19,125 nucleotides of DNA from NCBI GenBank assembly GCA_013205365.1, contig JABMNC010000108.1, positions 1-19,125 of the forward strand, given 5' to 3'. Positions 13,802 to 19,125 of the stretch are shown in pieces (position 1 is the first letter of the stretch; each line of letters begins with the position of its first letter). A program made the translations under genes and the position numbers. The notes under the pieces are model-generated. The model saw nothing but the letters and a program-made list of their open reading frames with translations. It was not told where the DNA came from and did not search any database. The DNA is from Cryomorphaceae bacterium. GTDB taxonomy: Bacteria > Bacteroidota > Bacteroidia > Flavobacteriales > Schleiferiaceae.

Positions 13802-15838
13802 CTATTCTACCTCGAGCAGGGTGGTCTTGAACATTAAGTCCATGCCGGGCTGCAAAGGGAGCTTCGATGCATGCGGGAACTTAATTCCACCCACCTCACG
13901 GTAGTCAGAAAAATCTACGTTCACCACTTTTTTGCCCTCGGGGCCCTCTTGACTGCGGGATTCGCGGATGCGAAGGCCTGAGGCTATGCTGTAGAACTTC
14001 ACCACCGGATCTCCTTCGGCCTGCGGCACCTCCAGGGCGTAGCAGGCTTCTCCTTCGACGTCGGCTTTAGTGGTCTGCAACTTAAGGTCGCTTCGCTCGA
14101 GCAGGCCCATCTCGTCAATGAGAAAGCGGTCCGCCATCATCGCAGCCTGTTCCTCGGGGCTCAGATCTTTGGGCTGACCGTTTTGGGTAACCGATACCTT
14201 ATCGCCCTCAAAGCGGGTTTCACTCGCTCCCATGGGCGAGGTCTGCCTCTGAATCATCGTTGAGGGCGCAGTAAACATGACTTCCGTCTTAATGGTGATT
14301 CCCATAATGCTCGCCTCTTGAACCCAATTGACCTTTTTCAAGGCATTCAGGCGATCCAAACCGCCCATTGCCTTCAGTGCGGACGATACTACGTCCTTTG
14401 CACTGAGATCGGGCGAAACCTCGTCAAACTTTGGTGCCTCCGTCGGATTGCCCTCAAAGTCCACGTAGCTCACGGGGTAACCCAGCCGCTGAAGCGGTTT
14501 AGCAATGTCGGCAGCCTTACCCACCACGCTAATGAGAAGGCGATCGGCCTTCCAATACTTCTGGGCTACGCGCTGCACGTCTTGAATGGTAACTGCTTCG
14601 AGGCGCTTGAGGTAGCCGTTGAAGTAGTCCGAAGGAAGGCCGTAGAGCAGGGTGTTCCCGGCCATGTTGGCGACGGTTTCGGGGCGCTCCAGTGAACGGC
14701 CAAATCCGCCGGCGAGGTTGTTTTTAGCGGAACGAATCTCTTCGTCGGTCACCGCTTCGGTACGGATTCGGTTAATTTCATAGATAAACTGCTCTACTGC
14801 GCTGTCGGTGACTGCGTTGCGGACTTCAGCGGATGCCTCCATCACGGTGGTGTAGCGCGAGGTGCCAAAAGACGAGTAGGCCCCGTAGGTAAAGGCCTTG
14901 TCTTCGCGAAGGTTGCGAAACAAGCGACCGGCAGAACCTGCGCCCAGTACTTCGTTCATGACGCGCAGAGCCTCGAGGTCGGGATGCCCAATGGGCAGCT
15001 CAATGGTGTTGCCAATCTGAATGTTGGACTGCACGCTTGAGGGGCGGTTGGCCACTTGAACTTGGATTCCGCTCAGTTCAGCGGGCGCTGCGAAGCTAGC
15101 CTTCTTGGTGAAGGTGCCCTTCCAGGCCCCGTAGTGCGCCTCAGCAAGAGCCTTGGCGCGGTCGAGGTCGATGTCGCCGACTATGGTCAGCACGCCAATA
15201 TTGGGCTTCCAATAAAGCATGTAGGCCTTTTTGCAGTCCTTAAGCGTCACGTTGGCCACTGTAGACTCGGTGGTAAGCTCCCCGCTTGGGTGGTTTTTAC
15301 CAAAGGCTCGGGCGTTAAAAATCCCGGCCTGAATGGCTGCAGCATCGTCTTTTTGGCTCTTAAGGCCCGAAAGCGTGCGCTCCTTGATCTTATCAAACCC
15401 AGCTTGTGGAAGGATCGGACGCTGGGCCACTTCTGCACTGAGCGCAAAAAGATCCTCAGCGTACTTGCTCAAACCGCCTGCACTTACTCCGGTTCCGGAC
15501 GTACTCAAACGAGCTCCGATAAAATCAACTTTTTCGTCGAGGGCTTCCTTGGAGTAGTTCTTGGTTCCTTCAGAGATCAGATCGCCGAGAATTCCTACCG
15601 TCCCGGATTTTTCACCCTCGAGCACCTGGCCCACGTCCATGGTGAGGCTCAGGCTCAAGCGCGGAAGTTTGTGGTCTTCAACCAAGAGCACCGTGAGGCC
15701 ATTTTGAAGCTGAAACTTCTGGTATTGGGCGATTGTCGGACTGCGTGCCGGGGCTGCAGTAGGGCGAATGCTGCGGTCCAACTGGGCATGCGCAGCGGCG
15801 GATGCAACCAAAGAAAGGGCAAGTAAAATCTTATTCAT
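13802..15838 (-). CDS. M16 family peptidase-like subunit without zinc site, with C-terminal extra domain
   Basis: The 678-residue protein has a signal peptide (MNKILLALSLVASAAAHAQ), then the two halves of an M16B fold (about 40-460). The HxxEH zinc motif is absent: the equivalent place reads GILGDLISEG (about 82-91). The C-terminal half keeps the substrate-binding Arg/Tyr block, LREDKAFTYGAYSSF. After about residue 480 comes a beta-rich extension of nearly 200 residues beginning ALKAMGGLDRLNALKKV, which resembles the LolA-like or lipoprotein-carrier-like domains often fused to such proteins in this phylum; that assignment is tentative. It starts three bases after the stop of the catalytic partner. 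The two probably form a heterodimeric protease in the periplasm. Confidence 0.9.
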   Translation of the reverse strand: MNKILLALSLVASAAAHAQLDRSIRPTAAPARSPTIAQYQKFQLQNGLTVLLVEDHKLPRLSLSLTMDVGQVLEGEKSGTVGILGDLISEGTKNYSKEALDEKVDFIGARLSTSGTGVSAGGLSKYAEDLFALSAEVAQRPILPQAGFDKIKERTLSGLKSQKDDAAAIQAGIFNARAFGKNHPSGELTTESTVANVTLKDCKKAYMLYWKPNIGVLTIVGDIDLDRAKALAEAHYGAWKGTFTKKASFAAPAELSGIQVQVANRPSSVQSNIQIGNTIELPIGHPDLEALRVMNEVLGAGSAGRLFRNLREDKAFTYGAYSSFGTSRYTTVMEASAEVRNAVTDSAVEQFIYEINRIRTEAVTDEEIRSAKNNLAGGFGRSLERPETVANMAGNTLLYGLPSDYFNGYLKRLEAVTIQDVQRVAQKYWKADRLLISVVGKAADIAKPLQRLGYPVSYVDFEGNPTEAPKFDEVSPDLSAKDVVSSALKAMGGLDRLNALKKVNWVQEASIMGITIKTEVMFTAPSTMIQRQTSPMGASETRFEGDKVSVTQNGQPKDLSPEEQAAMMADRFLIDEMGLLERSDLKLQTTKADVEGEACYALEVPQAEGDPVVKFYSIASGLRIRESRSQEGPEGKKVVNVDFSDYREVGGIKFPHASKLPLQPGMDLMFKTTLLEVE

Positions 15839-15841
15839 GGC

Positions 15842-17155
15842 TTATTGAGCGGATTTAGGCAAATAGTGAAGAACTACGCGGTTCTCGGGCTTGAGGTAGG
15901 TTTGCGCAACGCGCTGAATGTCGGCAGGCTTAACCTTGCGGTAGCGCTCAATCTCTGAGTTCACCAGGTTGGCATCGCCATAGTACACGTGGTAGTTGGC
16001 TAAATTCTCTGCGATTCCGGCCACGCTTGAATTGCGCGAAACAAATTCCGTTTCAACCTTATTGAGCAGCTTCGTGAACTCCTTGTCGCTCAAGGGCTCG
16101 TTTTGCATTTTGGCTATTTCTTCTTCCATCGTAGCCATCAGGGTACCCGTAGACGTGGCGCCATTGGCAAGGGCGAGGGCGATAAACACTCCGTGATGCT
16201 CCATGGCAAAGGGGAAGGCTGCGACCTGAAGGGCACTCTGGTCTTGGTCTACCATGCGCTTGGAGAAGCGTGAGCTCGGTCCGTCGCTTAGGGCGGTATT
16301 CAGCATTTGAAGGGCATAGGCGTCCGGGTGGGTCTCGCTGACCATGCGGTACCCGGCAAAAACCGCGGGAATTTGAATGTTGTCATAAATAGTATCGCGG
16401 ACTTCACCACCAAGAGGGGGTTCGAAGGCACTGGGACGCTCGACCTTAGGGCCAGCAGGTATAGCCGAAAAATACTTATTAATCAGTTCTTTGGTCTGCG
16501 CAATGTCAAGGTCGCCCGCAATAGAAAGGGTTGCATTGTTGGGAATGTAAAACTTCTTGTAGAAGGCCATGAACTCCTCGAGGGTGGCTGCATTGAGGTC
16601 GTCCATAGAGCCGATTGGAACCCAACGGTAGTTATGCTGGGTGAAGGCGCGCTTGAACATCTCGGTCAAAAAACTAGCGTAGGGTTGGTTGTCTACGCGT
16701 TGGCGCTTTTCTTCTTTAACCACCTCGCGCTGGGTATCTACGCCCACCTGGTCAATTTTTGCATGCAGCATGCGCTCAGACTCCATCCATAGGCCGAGCT
16801 CAAGCTGGTTCGAAGGCAGGATTTCGTAGTAAAAGGTTCGGTCGTTGCTGGTGTTGGCGTTTAAGGCACCGCCATTGGACTGAATCAGCTGCATGTACTC
16901 TCCCCGACCAATATTCTCGGAGCCCTCAAAAAGAAGGTGTTCAAAAAAGTGAGCAAAGCCAGTGCGCGTGGGTATTTCGTTCTTGGAACCCACGTGGTAA
17001 AGCACCGATACGGCGACTAGGGGGTTGCTGTTGTCTTGATGCAGGATTACGTGGAGTCCGTTCGGAAGGTCAAAGGACTCAAACTTGACCTGTGCGCTCA
17101 AGGGTAGGGCCGCAGCTGCCAAAAGGAGGCTAACTCCGAGAATAGGGTTCTTCAT
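15842..17155 (-). CDS. M16 family zinc metallopeptidase, catalytic subunit
   Basis: The 437-residue protein has a signal peptide ending LPLSAQ and an M16B two-domain fold. The inverted zinc motif HFFEH occupies residues 69-73, and the third ligand lies in the REVVKEEKRQ helix at about Glu148 or Glu149, giving the normal spacing. The half that should hold the Arg/Tyr substrate-binding pair reads SKRMVDQDQSALQVAAF, without the Tyr, which complements the neighbour. ATG 17155 is preferred over an in-frame start at 17353 because it directly precedes a signal peptide and lies 22 bases after a -7 box; the longer version would overlap rplU. Substrate is unknown; peptides in the periplasm are likely. 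Confidence 0.93.
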   Translation of the reverse strand: MKNPILGVSLLLAAAALPLSAQVKFESFDLPNGLHVILHQDNSNPLVAVSVLYHVGSKNEIPTRTGFAHFFEHLLFEGSENIGRGEYMQLIQSNGGALNANTSNDRTFYYEILPSNQLELGLWMESERMLHAKIDQVGVDTQREVVKEEKRQRVDNQPYASFLTEMFKRAFTQHNYRWVPIGSMDDLNAATLEEFMAFYKKFYIPNNATLSIAGDLDIAQTKELINKYFSAIPAGPKVERPSAFEPPLGGEVRDTIYDNIQIPAVFAGYRMVSETHPDAYALQMLNTALSDGPSSRFSKRMVDQDQSALQVAAFPFAMEHHGVFIALALANGATSTGTLMATMEEEIAKMQNEPLSDKEFTKLLNKVETEFVSRNSSVAGIAENLANYHVYYGDANLVNSEIERYRKVKPADIQRVAQTYLKPENRVVLHYLPKSAQ

Positions 17156-17177
17156 ATTTGGGAATTTTGGAGAGGCA

Positions 17178-17185
17178 TAAAGATA
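17178..17185 (-). promoter_or_regulatory. -7 promoter box of the M16 operon
   Basis: The minus strand reads TATCTTTA, one mismatch to TAnnTTTG, 22 bases before ATG 17155. No convincing -33 element is visible. The rest of the 153-bp gap to rplU holds only the rplU promoter. Confidence 0.5.
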
Positions 17186-17278
17186 TAAAAACTGAAGAGT
17201 TCTATACCGATGCCTGATGCGCGAAGCGGTGGCAGGGATTTTATGCGAGGAGATCACGTTTCTCATGGATATTAATCC

Positions 17279-17286
17279 TATATTTG
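17279..17286 (+). promoter_or_regulatory. -7 promoter box of rplU-rpmA
   Basis: TATATTTG is a full match, 22 bases before ATG 17309. GTTTC ending at 17262 lies 16 nt upstream as a weak -33 element. The leader is AT-rich and lacks a Shine-Dalgarno sequence. Confidence 0.6.
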
Positions 17287-17308
17287 CAACCCCTAAGAAA
17301 AATTCGTT

Positions 17309-17728
17309 ATGTACGCAATAGTAGAAATAGCAGGGCTGCAGTACAAAGTGCAAAAAGAGCAGCGCGTGTACGTCAACCGTTTACCTGGCCTAGAAGGCGA
17401 GTCGATTTCATTCGACCGTGTTCTCTTGGCTGAAGACAACGGTTCCGTGAGCGTTGGCGCCCCCGTTATCGAAGGAGCTGCCGTGTCGGCAACTCTTTTA
17501 AGGCACCTTCAAGGTGATAAAGTGATTGTTTTTAAGAAGAAGCGCCGCAAGGGCTACGAGAAGAAAAACGGTCACCGCCAAGCCCTTAGTCAGATTTTAA
17601 TCACTGACATTAGCTTGTCTGCCCCCGTTAAGAAGGCTGCAGCTAAAAAAGTTGAAGCCAGCGTCGACGCAGTCGTTGAGCCCAAGAAGAAAACCACGAA
17701 GGCAGCCAAAACAGAGGCCGCTTCATAA
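17309..17728 (+). CDS. rplU: Ribosomal protein L21 (bL21) with basic C-terminal tail
   Basis: The 139-residue protein starts MYAIVEIAGLQYKVQKEQR and has the L21 signature KKKRRKGYEKKNGHRQ (about 76-91), which binds 23S rRNA. The core ends near residue 105. The remaining 34 residues are a Lys/Ala/Val-rich low-complexity tail (for example KKAAAKKVEAS, KKKTTKAAKTEAAS), whereas E. coli L21 stops at about 103. It is followed 16 bp later by rpmA, the usual rplU-rpmA pair, with a promoter directly upstream. Confidence 0.97.
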   Translation: MYAIVEIAGLQYKVQKEQRVYVNRLPGLEGESISFDRVLLAEDNGSVSVGAPVIEGAAVSATLLRHLQGDKVIVFKKKRRKGYEKKNGHRQALSQILITDISLSAPVKKAAAKKVEASVDAVVEPKKKTTKAAKTEAAS

Positions 17729-17744
17729 TTACCCCTAATTAATC

Positions 17745-18014
17745 ATGGCACACAAGAAAGGCGTAGGTAGTTCCAAAAACGGTCGCGAATCCGCATCCAA
17801 GCGATTGGGCGTGAAAATCTTTGGCGGTCAGCCTGCTTTGGCTGGCTCCATCATCGTTCGCCAGCGCGGCACCCACCACAACCCCGGCAACAATGTTGGC
17901 GTGGGCAAGGACCACACGTTGTTTGCGCTGAGCGAAGGCATCGTAGAATTCCGCAAAAAAGCCGAAGGCAAGAGCTTTGTTTCGGTGGTACCCTTTGCTC
18001 AGGGCGAGGCGTAA
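17745..18014 (+). CDS. rpmA: Ribosomal protein L27 (bL27)
   Basis: The 89-residue protein begins MAHKKGVGSSKNGRESASKRLG, the conserved L27 N-terminus that reaches the peptidyl transferase centre. It includes GSIIVRQRGTHHNPG and VGVGKDHTLFAL. There is no N-terminal extension of the kind cleaved in Firmicutes L27. It is co-transcribed with rplU and followed by a hairpin terminator. Confidence 0.98.
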   Translation: MAHKKGVGSSKNGRESASKRLGVKIFGGQPALAGSIIVRQRGTHHNPGNNVGVGKDHTLFALSEGIVEFRKKAEGKSFVSVVPFAQGEA

Positions 18015-18036
18015 TTTAATTTTTACAATTTTAAGG

Positions 18037-18064
18037 ACCCCCTGAAGCTTCGGCGCCAGGGGGT
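18037..18064 (+). terminator. Terminator after rplU-rpmA
   Basis: ACCCCCTG (18037-18044) pairs with CAGGGGGT (18057-18064) around a 12-base loop, and TTTGTAGTTTT follows. The T-tract is interrupted, so it may be less complete than the rng terminator, but the GC-rich stem lies 22 bp after the rpmA stop. Confidence 0.75.
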
Positions 18065-18067
18065 TTG

Positions 18068-18075
18068 TAGTTTTA
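18068..18075 (+). promoter_or_regulatory. -7 candidate for serS
   Basis: TAGTTTTA has one mismatch to TAnnTTTG, ten bases before ATG 18086, and directly follows the rpmA terminator. It also lies in a small TTGTA/TACAA inverted repeat (18065-18078). Confidence 0.4.
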
Positions 18076-18085
18076 CAACCTCAGA

Positions 18086-19125
18086 ATGCTCACTCTTTCG
18101 ACCATACGAACCAATCCCGAGGGGGTGATTGCGGCTTTAGCCAAGCGCAACCTCGACGTGCGCCCTGCTATGGAGTTGCTGCTCGCGCTCAATGAACAGC
18201 GCAGGCGCATCCAAACCGAGTCAGAGGCACTTCAGGCCGAGGCCAACCGCCTCGCCAAAGAAATTGGTGGATTAATGCGCGAGGGCCGCAAGGACCAAGC
18301 CGAAGCATTGAAATCCCAAACGGCAGAAATCAAAGCAAATATTCAGGGTTTTGCCGGCGAGTTGGAGTCTTTAGAAGCTCAAGAACGCGAGCAGCTCCTG
18401 CGGCTACCCAACATGCCCCACGAATCGGTACCCAGCGGAAGGTCCGCAGAAGATAACGAGGTGGTAGCGCAGTGGAGCCCCGACTGGACCCTGGCCGAGA
18501 ACGCGGTGCCGCATTGGGACCTTGCCGAGCGCTTTAAACTCATTGATTTTGAACGAGGCGTTAAGGTGAGCGGCGCGGGCTTCCCCTTCTACACCGGTCA
18601 GGGGGCTCGGCTTCAGCGCGGACTCATTCAGTTCTTCTTGGACCGCAATACTGCGGCAGGTTACCTCGAAATTCAGCCGCCGCACCTGGTCAATGCTGCA
18701 TCAGGCTATGGCACGGGCCAATTGCCCGATAAGGACGGCCAGATGTACTACATGGGCGAGGACCAGCTCTATGCAATTCCTACGGCCGAGGTGCCCGTTA
18801 CCAACATGCTGCGCGACGAGATTCTGCCCGAGGCAGACCTTCCCGTGAGGCTGACCGCCTACAGTCCCTGCTTTCGTCGTGAAGCTGGATCCTATGGCAA
18901 GGACGTGCGCGGACTTAACCGCCTGCACCAGTTTGATAAGGTAGAAATCGTTTGCGTGGAGCGGCCCGACCGCTCCTACGAACGTCTTGACGAAATGGTA
19001 GAGCACGTCGCGGCTTTGCTCCGAGACCTAGAGCTGCCCTACCGCGTGCTGCGCTTGTTCGGCGGAGACATGGGATTCACTGCCGCCCTGACCTAGACTT
19101 TGAAGTATGGTCCGCAGCCCAAGAA
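18086..19125 (+). CDS. serS: Seryl-tRNA synthetase, apparent frameshift near 19094 and cut by window edge
   Basis: SerRS charges tRNA-Ser with serine. The N-terminal coiled-coil arm that grips the tRNA is at about 30-105. The class II core follows: motif 1 near GARLQRGLIQFFLDRN (173-188), the TAEVP serine-binding segment (233-237), and motif 2 FRREAGSYGKDVRGL (263-277). The frame then meets TAG at 19094 after GGDMGFTAALT, only 336 residues against a usual 420 or so, before motif 3. Starting at 19096 the -1 frame reads DFEVWSAAQE, the expected continuation, so one base (a TAC or TTC codon reduced to TA) seems to be missing. Either this is a sequencing or assembly error or the gene is broken; as SerRS is essential, an error is likelier unless a second copy exists. 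Confidence 0.9.

Noticed and set aside
15056..15826. 256-codon open frame antisense to the M16 pseudo-subunit
   Set aside because: The opposite strand has an unambiguous M16 protein with a signal peptide; this frame shows no domain.
17156..17353. N-terminal extension of the M16 catalytic subunit
   Set aside because: It would overlap rplU and bury the signal peptide 66 residues inside the protein.

Overview
The window looks like a housekeeping segment of a Bacteroidota chromosome, most likely Flavobacteriia-like. Four things point there: the mutY-ssb-gldE-gldD order, a very large protein with an SBBP/PKD layout and a type B (gliding-motility-associated) C-terminal sorting domain for the type IX secretion system, repeated TAnnTTTG-type -7 promoter boxes, and few Shine-Dalgarno sequences. 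GC looks fairly high for that class. I see no transposon, phage, CRISPR array, tRNA or rRNA. Coding density is very high: the longest gap between genes is about 150 bp (17156-17308).

Layout. 1-3081 (-): most of a giant secreted protein, cut by the left edge inside its sorting domain. 3142-4257 (-): prfB, divergent from 4294-5328 (+): threonine aldolase. 5325-8328 (-): a probable operon transcribed HU -> TPR membrane protein -> 29-residue ribosomal-type protein -> RNase G, then a strong hairpin terminator, then recX. 8403-11825 (+): mutY, ssb, gldE, gldD. 11773-12867 (-): heme A synthase, whose 3' end overlaps gldD, divergent from 12899-13783 (+): an EamA transporter. 13802-17155 (-): two M16 peptidase-family genes, the first carrying the zinc site and the second the substrate-binding features. 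17309-18014 (+): rplU-rpmA and a terminator. 18086-19125 (+): serS, which has an apparent one-base deletion near the right edge.

How the parts fit. Translation and RNA functions (prfB, the small basic protein, RNase G, L21, L27, SerRS), DNA maintenance (HU, MutY, SSB, RecX) and envelope functions (gldD/gldE, M16 pair, secreted protein, heme A synthase) alternate in short transcription units. The most distinctive pattern is regulatory. Several start codons lie only 5-7 nt after a -7 box, which predicts leaderless mRNAs, and two divergent gene pairs have -7 boxes only 3 and 10 bp apart. I did not find a convincing new defence or metabolic system. The most checkable oddities are the serS frameshift, a GldD without a lipobox cysteine, a prfB without the programmed frameshift, and the split active site of the M16 pair.
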